This document shows positions 43,066-51,028 of a DNA stretch of 64,000 bases, piece after piece. A model generated the notes under the pieces. The model saw only the letters and a list, made by a program, of their open reading frames with translations. It made no database searches and had not been told where the DNA came from. The stretch is from Aureitalea sp. L0-47 (GTDB lineage: Bacteria > Bacteroidota > Bacteroidia > Flavobacteriales > Flavobacteriaceae). Positions within the stretch are counted from its first letter, which is position 1. Every line of letters begins with the position of its first letter. The stretch is from assembly GCF_026126405.1 (NCBI RefSeq), contig NZ_JAFMTQ010000001.1, forward strand, positions 258,610-322,609, written 5' to 3'. The position numbers and the translations under genes were made by a program.

Positions 43066-43091
43066 ATCAACCTTTTTCGGTATAATAAGGT

Positions 43092-43112
43092 GTCTCAAAT
43101 CGTATTTGAGAC
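43092..43112. promoter_or_regulatory. inverted repeat upstream of the DoxX gene
   Basis: GTCTCAAAT (43092-43100) and ATTTGAGAC (43104-43112) are perfect complements separated by three bases. There is no T-run, so it could be an operator for the DoxX-DUF2807 unit, or a simple hairpin at the end of the AraC transcript. Confidence 0.4.
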
Positions 43113-43186
43113 CTGTCCGTACGTTTTGAAGCGCCTGGCGATATCTACTTTTCCATCTTTGAACCATCAAATCAAAGAATTGAAAA

Positions 43187-43684
43187 ATGAAATCGCTATT
43201 CAAAAAACTAATTACACCAGTTACTCAAACCAAATGGTACGCAGACCTCGCCTTTGCTATTCCGAGAATTATATGCGGACTTTTACTAACCATCGATTTT
43301 GGCTCTAGTAAGTTCGGTATGCCCTGGTCGCCTTCGGAAAAGAATCTCGCACTCTTCGAAGTGATCGATTGGTTCCCTGAAGATGTTGCAGCCTATGGTG
43401 GTCTATTTGCCGCATTCCCTCTGTTCTTTGCCTGGATGGGGGCTTTTAGTGAAGCAGTAGGAGGTCTCTTCCTGGTGTTGGGGTTGAAAACAAGAGTGTT
43501 TTCCTTCCTGATCATCTGCACCATGCTAGTTGCCATCTTTTTCCAGAAATGGGGAGAAGGCACCTGGGGAATGCTTCCCGCTTTGGGATTCCTTTGGGTA
43601 GGGATATATAACCTGTTTTTGGGATCAGGGAGGTTCGGATTCGATTATGTACTAAGTAACTATTTAAACAGAACTAAAAAATAA
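43187..43684 (+). CDS. DoxX family membrane protein
   Basis: 165 residues, four hydrophobic segments (DLAFAIPRIICGLLLTIDFG, VAAYGGLFAAFPLFFAWMGAFSEAVGGLFLVLGL, VFSFLIICTMLVAIFF, MLPALGFLWVGIYNLFLG). The pattern and the SxKFGMPW / EAVGGLFLVLGLKTR stretches fit the DoxX family, a loosely defined group of small quinone- or redox-associated membrane proteins. It is followed after 7 bp by the DUF2807 gene. Confidence 0.83.
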   Translation: MKSLFKKLITPVTQTKWYADLAFAIPRIICGLLLTIDFGSSKFGMPWSPSEKNLALFEVIDWFPEDVAAYGGLFAAFPLFFAWMGAFSEAVGGLFLVLGLKTRVFSFLIICTMLVAIFFQKWGEGTWGMLPALGFLWVGIYNLFLGSGRFGFDYVLSNYLNRTKK

Positions 43685-43691
43685 TATACTA

Positions 43692-44573
43692 ATGAAAAGA
43701 ATCACGCTATTGCTGCTACTTGTTGGGATAACAAGTATGGCTCAGATTAAGGGAAACAAGAACATCATTTCTAAGAATGTAAATGCCTCGAATATAAAAT
43801 CTGTCGAACTTCAGCTCTATGCCGATGTAATTGTGGACCAAAGTTTAGAAGAAGGTATAACCATTACCGGGGATGAAAATTTGATTTCCCTTATAAATAC
43901 CGAGGTTGTTTCTGGACAGCTCGTACTTGATCAGAAGGAATGGATCCAAGCTTCCCAAAACATTCAGATTCTTATTGGGGCTCCTACTATTGAAAAAGTC
44001 ACTGTAGATGTTCACAAGACCTTGTTGATGCGGAATATTATTGCCAGTAAACTTACCTTGGACGCATCTATAGGAAAGATCGTCGCAAGCGGAAATGCTG
44101 AGGAGGTTTTCCTAAGCCTAAAGAACGGCCAAATAGATGCTTCGAAATTAAAAACCCAGGATGCCAACCTTAAGATTAGTGGTTCGGGCAAAGCCATTTT
44201 AAACGTATTTAACACCCTGAACACCGATTTGAGTGAAGACTCGAGATTAGTGCTAATTCAGACCCCAAAAATAGTAAATAGGAATGCCGGAATAGCGCTA
44301 AAAAAGGGACCTCCTGAGATTGACAGTAATTTGAAGCACGTAAAGTTCAGAATTAAGAATAATTCATGGAATCGCACAAATTTCCTGGTGATAGGTCCAA
44401 ACAAGGACGGAAGTACTTTTAGCTATGGATTTCCACTCATGCCTGGGGCTACCCGTGACGAAAATTGGACAGTTGGAACCAAGGTCTTCAAAACCAATAC
44501 AATCGGTAAGCGAACCTTGTTAATTACTGTGAAGGAGGAGGATCAGGGTAAAACGGTTAAATTATTTAAATGA
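43692..44573 (+). CDS. GIN-domain (DUF2807) secreted protein with extra C-terminal domain
   Basis: 293 residues with a signal peptide (MKRITLLLLLVGITSMAQ, cleavage likely after AQ). Residues about 30-200 are repetitive beta-strand-rich sequence of the GIN/DUF2807 type (SVELQLYADVIVDQSLEEGITITGDENLI, LKISGSGKAILNV), a beta-helix-like fold. The last 85 residues (LKHVKFRIKNNSWNRTNFLVIGPNKDGSTFS...) form a separate domain that I do not recognise. The gene is cotranscribed with DoxX. The last 8 bp overlap the convergent leuB stop. Confidence 0.7.
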   Translation: MKRITLLLLLVGITSMAQIKGNKNIISKNVNASNIKSVELQLYADVIVDQSLEEGITITGDENLISLINTEVVSGQLVLDQKEWIQASQNIQILIGAPTIEKVTVDVHKTLLMRNIIASKLTLDASIGKIVASGNAEEVFLSLKNGQIDASKLKTQDANLKISGSGKAILNVFNTLNTDLSEDSRLVLIQTPKIVNRNAGIALKKGPPEIDSNLKHVKFRIKNNSWNRTNFLVIGPNKDGSTFSYGFPLMPGATRDENWTVGTKVFKTNTIGKRTLLITVKEEDQGKTVKLFK

Positions 44574-45681
44574 TAGTACTCTGGCCCGCCTGAACATTAT
44601 CAATATTAACATTTACATCGTCCTCATCATAGATGCAATCAACGATGAAATCACCTACTTTGGATGTTGAGAACGGCTTGGTAGGATTGATGTCGGCAGT
44701 ACTGATACCTAACTCCAACGATTTTTCCACCGCTCGATACAGGGAGTGTGCTTCTGCATGAAGTTTAAGATATTCAAGGAGTAACACAGCGGATAAGATG
44801 GAGGCTAATGGATTAGCCATATCTTTTCCGGCTCCCTGAGGGAAAGATCCATGTACGGGTTCGAAGACGGCATTCTTTTCACCAACGGATGCCGAGGCCA
44901 GTAATCCTATAGAACCGGCAATGACGGCAGCTTCATCACTAAGCATATCCCCGAAGAGGTTATCGGTAAGTATTACATCAAATTGTTTCGGATTGAGAAC
45001 CAGCTGCATGGCGGCTTTGTCTGCGTAAAGGAACTCCAATTGTACTTCCGGATATGTATCGGCCATTGCCTGAACGGTACTTCGCCATAGCCGGGAGGTT
45101 TCCAATACATTGGCCTTGTCAACCAGGGTGAGTTTTTTACGCCTGGTCATTGCCCTTTTGAAGGCAAGGTGCGCAATTCGTTCGATTTCCTCCACAGAAT
45201 ACTCACATCCGTCAAATGCGGTCGTTCCGTCTTCGCTCAATTCTTTTTTTCCGAAGTAAATACCCCCGGTCAATTCGCGATAAATTATAAAGTCAGAACC
45301 ATCAACTATCTCCTTCTTGAGCGGGGAACTATCGATCAACTGTTTAAAGGTTTTGGCCGGCCTGATATTACAGAACAGACCAAGGACCTCTCTTAGTCGG
45401 AATAATCCTTGCTCCGGTCGTATTTTAGCGGTAAGGTCGCTATCGTATTTCGGATCACCGATTGCCCCGAACAAAACAGCGTCTGCGGCTTCACAAATAT
45501 TCAATGTCTCTTCGGGTAGGGGGTCACCTGTTTTGCTCATGGCCGCGGCTCCAACTAAGCCTTCGGTGAACTCAAAAGTGTGATTGTACTGGTCTCCAAT
45601 AGCCTTCAAAGCTTTCCTGGATTGTTCGGTTACTTCCGGGCCTATCCCGTCACCTGCTAATACGGCTATTTTGTAATTCAT
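44566..45681 (-). CDS. leuB: 3-isopropylmalate dehydrogenase
   Basis: 371 residues, catalysing oxidative decarboxylation of 3-isopropylmalate in leucine biosynthesis. IAVLAGDGIGPEV, FGAIGDPKYD, RPEQGLFRLRE (substrate Arg residues), the YREL catalytic Tyr region and LTDNLFGDMLSDEAAVIAGSIGLLASAS (Mg-binding Asp) are all present, as is EPVHGSFPQGAGKDMANPLA. The C-terminus extends past the usual VGDFIxDxI end with an acidic tail of about 20 residues. leuACD are not in the window, so leuB is detached from its pathway operon here. Confidence 0.96.
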   Translation of the reverse strand: MNYKIAVLAGDGIGPEVTEQSRKALKAIGDQYNHTFEFTEGLVGAAAMSKTGDPLPEETLNICEAADAVLFGAIGDPKYDSDLTAKIRPEQGLFRLREVLGLFCNIRPAKTFKQLIDSSPLKKEIVDGSDFIIYRELTGGIYFGKKELSEDGTTAFDGCEYSVEEIERIAHLAFKRAMTRRKKLTLVDKANVLETSRLWRSTVQAMADTYPEVQLEFLYADKAAMQLVLNPKQFDVILTDNLFGDMLSDEAAVIAGSIGLLASASVGEKNAVFEPVHGSFPQGAGKDMANPLASILSAVLLLEYLKLHAEAHSLYRAVEKSLELGISTADINPTKPFSTSKVGDFIVDCIYDEDDVNVNIDNVQAGQSTII

Positions 45682-45844
45682 GATCTTGTGTTTTACTTTT
45701 TACAACCAGAATGGAAACTAAAATGCAGAATTCCATTGTCGGCTGCGTCCTTGCATCTTAAAGGAGGCTGTATCAAAGTTCTGCAATCCTGACGTACTTT
45801 CCAAGGTTTCTGCGTTGAAATCTCAGGCCCTGAAATTCATTTAC

Positions 45845-46747
45845 TTAAATCTTTTCTGTCCTGTAATCGACGATCCGTTTTGGCCCTTCCAGGGGCACCC
45901 GGATCACTTTCAGAATTCCGTCTTCAGTAGTTGCAATTTGCCATTTTATGAGTGTAATGGCACCATTCTCGATCTCAAGGCCGGTGATACTCCTTGGATG
46001 TACACAACTACCATCGTTGAAGTAGGCAATTTCGCCCGGTTCCGGGAATCTTGGCCGGTGGGTGTGACCCGTAATTGTGAAGATATTGTCGTTTTCTATG
46101 ATCCATTTCTTGGTCCGCCGTTCCACTTTCTTCAGTTCACGGTAATTCTTTGCCGGGCTTGTAGGGTCGCCTATCCCGAAGATCTGCAGTTGTCGCCACA
46201 GCGCCCGAACCATAAAACGGTTAAGTTTCCAGCCCGAATAATTCATAAAATCTGCCTGGTGCCCATGTAGCATAAAGATCTCCTGCCCCGTTTCTTCATA
46301 TTCCAGGATCAATCCTTCTGAAAACTCTATTCCAGGGAAGAGGGGGACGTCCTCATTTGTCACTTTGTTAAAATAACTGTGCAAGTGTTTTTCAACATAT
46401 CGCTGGTTCTTGTATACCATATCGTGATTGCCCAGCAGCCGGTATAGCCTGCATTCCTCATAGAATTTCATCATCAGTTTGTACACATTCTTGTGTGCTT
46501 CCAGGATTGCCTTGAATTCAAGGTTTTCCCATAGTTCATCCCCGTCGCCAAGTTCACAATAAGTGAAACCATGGTCGTAATAATGCTGAAGCGCGTGGAA
46601 GTAGGTATTACGATTATTGGCGAAATCATCGGCAAAACTGTTGTCGCCGCGGTGGCAATCACTAAATATGATGAATTTAGAAGAGTTGTCGAAGGGAACT
46701 CGCCTGGCGTTCTTATAAGCACGAGAAAATCTTCTCCTGGAGGTCAT
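45845..46747 (-). CDS. calcineurin-like metallophosphoesterase
   Basis: 300 residues with the metallophosphatase motif series: FSDCHRGDN (DxH), LGDGDELWE (GDxxE), RLLGNHDMV (GNHD), MLHGHQADF and TITGHTHRPRFP (GHxH). The length and motif spacing resemble UDP-2,3-diacylglucosamine hydrolase-like or generic serine/threonine phosphatase-type proteins, but specificity cannot be assigned. No signal peptide. The gene ends near leuB on the same strand with a 163-bp gap. Confidence 0.88.
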   Translation of the reverse strand: MTSRRRFSRAYKNARRVPFDNSSKFIIFSDCHRGDNSFADDFANNRNTYFHALQHYYDHGFTYCELGDGDELWENLEFKAILEAHKNVYKLMMKFYEECRLYRLLGNHDMVYKNQRYVEKHLHSYFNKVTNEDVPLFPGIEFSEGLILEYEETGQEIFMLHGHQADFMNYSGWKLNRFMVRALWRQLQIFGIGDPTSPAKNYRELKKVERRTKKWIIENDNIFTITGHTHRPRFPEPGEIAYFNDGSCVHPRSITGLEIENGAITLIKWQIATTEDGILKVIRVPLEGPKRIVDYRTEKI

Positions 46748-46865
46748 GCATTTCGTTTTCCTAAAGATACAATTTGAAACTACTTCAGGAAATTAAGAAT
46801 TGAATTCTGTCTGGCAATATTCAATTGTCAATCTGAATTTACTTCAGATTCTATACCTGGGAGAG

Positions 46866-46907
46866 ATTCTGAATCATGCCCGTCAACATGACGGGCAGGT
46901 TCAGAAT
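46866..46907 (-). terminator. hairpin (REP-like) at the 3' end of the acyl-CoA dehydrogenase gene
   Basis: Nested stems ATTCTGAA (46866-46873) / TTCAGAAT (46900-46907) and GCCCGTCA (46878-46885) / TGACGGGC (46889-46896). It lies 14 bp past the stop of the minus-strand gene at 46921 and belongs to the same palindrome family as 9603-9679. Confidence 0.6.
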
Positions 46908-46920
46908 GAAATAATAGGAG

Positions 46921-48099
46921 TTATTTGAAGGCGTTGTGACCGGTAATATCGAGTCCTGTGATCAACAGGTGGATATCGTGGGTTCCTTCATAGGTGATCA
47001 CACTTTCGAGGTTCATCATGTGTCTCATGATGGAATACTCCCCGGTAATTCCCATTCCTCCGAGAATTTGTCGTGCTTCCCTGGCGATCTTGATGGCCAT
47101 TTCCACGTTATTTCGTTTGGCCATCGAGATTTGTGCCGAGCTGGCGCGATCTTCATTCTTCAATTGACCGAGTCGGAAGGCAAGTAGCTGTGCTTTGGTG
47201 ATCTCTGTGATCATTTCGGCTAATTTTTTCTGCTGAAGTTGGAAGGCGGCGATCGGTTTCCCGAATTGAATACGCTCTTTGGCGTATCTCAAAGCTGTAT
47301 CGTAGCAGTCCATAGCGGCACCGATAGCACCCCATGCGATTCCATAACGGGCAGAATCCAGGCATCCAAGTGGCGCACCCAAACCAGATTTATTTGGTAG
47401 TAGGTTTTCCTTAGGAACTTTTACATCCTGGAAGATCAGTTCACCGGTAGCCGATGCCCGAAGCGACCATTTATTATGTGTTTCAGGAGTACTGAATCCC
47501 TCCATGCCACGTTCCACGATCAATCCGTGGATACGTCCTTCTTCGTTCTTCGCCCAGACAACGGCAACATCACAGAAAGGTGAGTTTGAGATCCACAATT
47601 TAGCCCCATTCAGTAGGTAGTGGTCACCTTTGTCTTTGAAATTTGTCACCATACCAGCCGGGTTACTCCCATGATCGGGTTCCGTTAGCCCGAAAGAACC
47701 CATCCATTCTCCTGTTGCTAGTTTTGGCAGGTATTTTTTGCGCTGTTCCTCAGTACCATATTTGTAGATAGGGTACATCACCAGGGAAGATTGTACTGAT
47801 GCCGTAGAACGAACACCACTGTCACCTCGTTCGATCTCCTGCATTATAATTCCGTAGGAGATCTGGTCCAGTCCGGCCCCGCCGTATTCCATAGGAATGT
47901 AGGGTCCGAAAGCTCCAATTTCTGCTAAGCCCGGAATAATGGATTTAGGAAATTCTGCTTTTTGAGCAGCTTCTTCTATAATTGGTGAAACATCACGTTT
48001 TACCCAGTCCCTGGCGGCACTTCGGATAAGTTTGTGTTCTTCAGTTAAAAGATCGTCTAAATTATAGTAATCGGGAGATTCGAAAAGATCGGGTTTCAT
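46921..48099 (-). CDS. acyl-CoA dehydrogenase, glutaryl-CoA dehydrogenase type
   Basis: 392 residues, FAD-dependent. The N-terminal LTEEHKLIRSAARDWVKRDVSPI and FGPYIPMEYGGAGLDQISYGIIMQEIERGDSG, the ASVQSSLVMYPIYKYGTEEQRKKYLPKLATGEWMGSFGLTEPDHGSNP active-site region, and the catalytic glutamate in VITYEGTHDIHLLITG fit glutaryl-CoA dehydrogenases better than general acyl-CoA dehydrogenases. It would convert glutaryl-CoA to crotonyl-CoA in lysine degradation. It is monocistronic with a hairpin downstream. An alternative short-chain acyl substrate is possible. Confidence 0.87.
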   Translation of the reverse strand: MKPDLFESPDYYNLDDLLTEEHKLIRSAARDWVKRDVSPIIEEAAQKAEFPKSIIPGLAEIGAFGPYIPMEYGGAGLDQISYGIIMQEIERGDSGVRSTASVQSSLVMYPIYKYGTEEQRKKYLPKLATGEWMGSFGLTEPDHGSNPAGMVTNFKDKGDHYLLNGAKLWISNSPFCDVAVVWAKNEEGRIHGLIVERGMEGFSTPETHNKWSLRASATGELIFQDVKVPKENLLPNKSGLGAPLGCLDSARYGIAWGAIGAAMDCYDTALRYAKERIQFGKPIAAFQLQQKKLAEMITEITKAQLLAFRLGQLKNEDRASSAQISMAKRNNVEMAIKIAREARQILGGMGITGEYSIMRHMMNLESVITYEGTHDIHLLITGLDITGHNAFK

Positions 48100-48146
48100 A
48101 GAAGCTAATTTTGGATTACAAAGGTAAAAACCGCAGAGGGATTGTC

Positions 48147-48863
48147 CTACATTTTCAAGTAAAAATCCTTCACCAGGTTTAGGTAGGAATCGGTGTAGTT
48201 ATGTCGGTCATTTTCAATGATAAGCTTCTCAAGGATCGGAGACCTGAATTTTTCCCTGCTGAATTCCATAAGGACTCGTTTTACTTCGGAATCTGGCGTG
48301 CCGCGAACTTCGCATACTCTATTTGGATGGAGTGAATGTTTACTTGCGATAGTTACAATGTTTTCCTGTTCTTTCTTCGGAACAACAACAGCGAATTTTC
48401 CACCCCAGGCAAGTAGTTGAATGGCACAAAGGAAAAGATGATCGAATGGCAGTGTGTCTGTGAACCTTGCCAGATCCCGTGCCGGGTTGTTCGACTTATA
48501 CTCGTCGTTGTAGAAGGGAGGGTTTGAAACGATGAGGTCGTACTTCATGTCCATTTCAGCAGTGAATTCCTGCACGGAGGCATGGTAGCAGAACAGGCGG
48601 TCTTTCCAGGGAGATGCTTCGAAGTTTTCGGTGCACTGCTCGAATGCGTCCGGGTCAAGTTCGATTGCATCTATTGAATTGGCAGTACTCCGCTGCGCCA
48701 TTTGCAGGGCGATCACTCCTGTTCCGCTTCCGATATCCAGGATACTTCCGGGATTGTGATCGAGAGTGGTCCACGCGCCCAATAAAACCCCGTCTGTACC
48801 AATTTTCATAGCACAGCGATCCTGTTCGACAGTAAATTGTTTAAAACGGAAAGGTTCGTTCAT
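48147..48863 (-). CDS. trmN6: tRNA1(Val) (adenine(37)-N6)-methyltransferase
   Basis: 238 residues, SAM-dependent N6-adenine methyltransferase of the YfiC type. FRFKQFTVEQDRCAMKIGTDGVLLGAW is the typical start, ILDIGSGTGVIALQMAQR the SAM motif, and YDLIVSNPPFYNDEYKSNN carries the NPPF catalytic motif. It abuts rimM with a one-base overlap, and rimM follows rpsP by 10 bp, giving the operon rpsP-rimM-trmN6. Confidence 0.9.
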   Translation of the reverse strand: MNEPFRFKQFTVEQDRCAMKIGTDGVLLGAWTTLDHNPGSILDIGSGTGVIALQMAQRSTANSIDAIELDPDAFEQCTENFEASPWKDRLFCYHASVQEFTAEMDMKYDLIVSNPPFYNDEYKSNNPARDLARFTDTLPFDHLFLCAIQLLAWGGKFAVVVPKKEQENIVTIASKHSLHPNRVCEVRGTPDSEVKRVLMEFSREKFRSPILEKLIIENDRHNYTDSYLNLVKDFYLKM

Positions 48864-49387
48864 TACAAATAAATATCGATGAGTCCTTCAGGTGCCTGAA
48901 TGGTAATGGTTTTGGCTTCTCGGTCTACATTTTGGATAATTGCGTCGGAGATCGGGATCAATATCTCCGTGCCATCACGATCGATCTCGAACAGAGCCTG
49001 GGGGGTGCTGTCATTAATGCTTTTAACTCTCCCTACTGTACCAAAAACAGTATCGACTATCGTAAAGCCAATGATTTCGTGATAGTAGAACTTGTTGCCG
49101 GTAAGTTTCGGTAGCAGGTTCAAAGGCAGATAAAGTTCAGATCCCATTAGGGAATCAGCATCTGCTTCGGAGGAAACGTCCTCAAATTTAATGCGCATCA
49201 AGGCGCTTTTGTGCATTGAAATGGATTCAATAAAAAATGGAATCAAATTTTTGTGTTTTTCAACAAAAACCGATTCCATTTCTAAGAATTGTTCTGGCTC
49301 GTCAGTATCTAGTTTAACCAGTAACTCGCCTTTAAAGCTATATTTTTTAACGATTTTGCCAACGAAGAAGCAATCCTTCTTTTGCAT
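48863..49387 (-). CDS. rimM: ribosome maturation factor RimM
   Basis: 174 residues. The N-terminal half has the RimM barrel (FFVGKIVKKYSFKGELLVKLDTDEPEQFLEMESVFVEK) and the C-terminal half the PRC-like barrel (YYHEIIGFTIVDTVFGTVGRVKSINDSTPQALFEIDRDGTEILIPI). It binds S19 and assists 30S head maturation. The classical rpsP-rimM linkage is kept, separated by 10 bp. Confidence 0.95.
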   Translation of the reverse strand: MQKKDCFFVGKIVKKYSFKGELLVKLDTDEPEQFLEMESVFVEKHKNLIPFFIESISMHKSALMRIKFEDVSSEADADSLMGSELYLPLNLLPKLTGNKFYYHEIIGFTIVDTVFGTVGRVKSINDSTPQALFEIDRDGTEILIPISDAIIQNVDREAKTITIQAPEGLIDIYL

Positions 49388-49397
49388 CGTTATAAGC

Positions 49398-49940
49398 TTA
49401 TTCCTCTTCTTTGGCAGTTTCTTCAGTCGCTTCTGCCGTAGCCTCAGCTCCTTCTTCAGTCGCTTCTGCTTCTGCCGTTGCTTCAGCTTCTTCTGCGGTA
49501 GCTTCTGCGATACGTGCCTCGTTCACTGCTTTTTCAGCGGCCAGAGCCTCTGCTTTAGCCTGCGCTTTCACATCGGCTAATTTAGAGCGTTTTGAATCTA
49601 TGGCTTTCGCTTTTTCTTCAACCCATGCATTGTACTTCGCTTCCGCTTGCTCTTCAGTTATCGCACCCTTACGAACACCCTCAGCAAGGTGCTTTTTCAT
49701 CATAGCTCCTTTGTATGAAAGGATAGCTCTTGCGGTGTCTGTGGGTTGCGCTCCGTTTTGAAGCCATTGTACCGCCCCATCAATGTTTAAGTTGATCTCG
49801 GCCGGATTTACATTAGGATTATATGTCCCTAGTTTTTCGAGATATTTTCCATCTCTTTTGGAGCGGCTGTCTGCCGCTACGATCCAGTAAAAAGGCTTTC
49901 CTTTTTTACCGTGTCTCTGTAATCTGATTTTAACAGGCAT
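49398..49940 (-). CDS. rpsP: 30S ribosomal protein S16 with long Ala/Glu-rich tail
   Basis: 180 residues. The first 80 are the S16 core (VKIRLQRHGKKGKPFYWIVAADSRSKRDGKYLEKLGTYNPN). The remaining 100 are a bacteroidete extension that turns into low-complexity Ala-Glu-Thr repeats (ATAEEAEATAEAEATEEGAEATAEATEE). The family usually has about 80-90 residues, so more than half of this protein is extension, predicted to be helical or disordered. It heads rpsP-rimM-trmN6 and has a good promoter at 49989-50021. Confidence 0.95.
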   Translation of the reverse strand: MPVKIRLQRHGKKGKPFYWIVAADSRSKRDGKYLEKLGTYNPNVNPAEINLNIDGAVQWLQNGAQPTDTARAILSYKGAMMKKHLAEGVRKGAITEEQAEAKYNAWVEEKAKAIDSKRSKLADVKAQAKAEALAAEKAVNEARIAEATAEEAEATAEAEATEEGAEATAEATEETAKEEE

Positions 49941-49988
49941 AAATAATTAAGTTATGAGGTACGCGACCCCGGTTATAATTAAGGACGG

Positions 49989-50021
49989 CAAAGATACCAT
50001 ATTTATTAGCTGAAATACAAA
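49989..50021 (-). promoter_or_regulatory. promoter of the rpsP operon (TTTG-N21-TATCTTTG)
   Basis: On the minus strand, TATCTTTG (complement of 49989-49996) matches TAnnTTTG fully, and TTTG (complement of 50018-50021) lies 21 bases upstream. This is within the 17-23 base range of Bacteroidota housekeeping promoters and leaves a leader of about 40 nt before rpsP. Confidence 0.65.
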
Positions 50022-50038
50022 AGATTAAACTTTTCTTT

Positions 50039-50046
50039 TATATTTG
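50039..50046 (+). promoter_or_regulatory. candidate -7 promoter box (TATATTTG) for the DUF6252-like gene
   Basis: A perfect TAnnTTTG match, 24 bp before the ATG at 50071. It contains the in-frame TTG at 50044 and so argues that translation begins at 50071. Confidence 0.55.
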
Positions 50047-50070
50047 TCACGAACCTATACCCAAATTACT

Positions 50071-50868
50071 ATGAAACGAGTACTTCTTTCACTATTCGTG
50101 CTATCTCTGCTCTTTACTTCCAGTTGTTCTGAAGATATAGAGAATAACAGTCCGGCTATCCAGGGACAAATAGACAGCTTATTTTTCAGGGCGATCGATA
50201 TCAGAGGCCAGGTGAACGATAACGGGTCTATTTCGCTTAAGGGATCGGATCAGGATCGTGAACTTACCTTAAATGTACGTGGAGCGGACCCGGGCACCTA
50301 TCTATTAGGTGCAGAGCAGCCCAATTTCGCTTATTTTATCGATGCTGATGGAAGCGAATATAGAACTTCCCCATCCGGTGAAGGGAAAATAACTATTACA
50401 AACCACTGTTCGAGTTGCGAGAGTATTACTGGAACATTCAATTTTGTTGCCATAAACCCTGGTGTTGATACAATCTACATGCAAAAAGGAGTCTTTTTTG
50501 AAGTGAACTATCTTCTTGGTGGAATCGATGATGATACATCTGCAGGATATATGAATGCTTTTGTGGATGGAGAAGCATTTAATACGGAACTGGTGGCCGC
50601 GGAGAATGTAAGTGGAGTTCTTACGATCAATGGATTTGTAGACAATACGAATATTACAATTAAGGCACCCGCGGATTCGCCTTCTGGGAATTATCCTATC
50701 GACACACCAGGATTCGACGCGGCTATTACAATTGACGGTGTGGTAGAGGTCGCACAGTCGGGATTCATTTCTGTAAATTATATCAATGCCAACAGGGCTT
50801 TGTTATTCTTCCGTTTCGATACTGAAAATCACATTATTACCGACGGCGAATCCAGGGTTGATTACTAA
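50071..50868 (+). CDS. DUF6252-like lipoprotein
   Basis: 265 residues from ATG 50071, starting MKRVLLSLFVLSLLFTSSC, a type II signal peptide. The mature part contains two similar beta-sandwich-like halves, each built around an LNVRGADPGTYLL / IKAPADSPSGNYPI type stretch and a GTFNFVAINPGVDTIYMQKGVFFEVNY segment typical of the DUF6252 group found in Flavobacteriia. A surface lipoprotein of unknown role. It has its own promoter box and terminator, so it is a single-gene unit. Confidence 0.72.
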   Translation: MKRVLLSLFVLSLLFTSSCSEDIENNSPAIQGQIDSLFFRAIDIRGQVNDNGSISLKGSDQDRELTLNVRGADPGTYLLGAEQPNFAYFIDADGSEYRTSPSGEGKITITNHCSSCESITGTFNFVAINPGVDTIYMQKGVFFEVNYLLGGIDDDTSAGYMNAFVDGEAFNTELVAAENVSGVLTINGFVDNTNITIKAPADSPSGNYPIDTPGFDAAITIDGVVEVAQSGFISVNYINANRALLFFRFDTENHIITDGESRVDY

Positions 50869-50889
50869 ATATTCTTTAAACAATATACT

Positions 50890-50912
50890 CCGGGCCATGC
50901 GCCCGGTTTTTT
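50890..50912 (+). terminator. terminator downstream of the DUF6252-like gene
   Basis: A six-base GC stem, CCGGGC (50890-50895) / GCCCGG (50901-50906), followed by six T. Confidence 0.88.
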
Positions 50913-51028
50913 GTTTATAAGTACCCCAATCTGTTGGTAACTTTGCTTTAGGTTAATCACTTAAAATCCTATTTTTACTTCTGTGGATTCTTTTACTGGA
51001 ATTCGACCTAATTACCTAAGCCTTTCGC

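Noticed and set aside
45725-45826. Minus-strand run of codons between the phosphoesterase and leuB genes (reading ...DFNAETLES, QNFDTASFKMQG...), ending at a TAG
   Set aside because: It has no start codon, is only about 34 codons long and matches no family I can name. It could be a leader or a remnant of an upstream leu gene, but the evidence is too thin.
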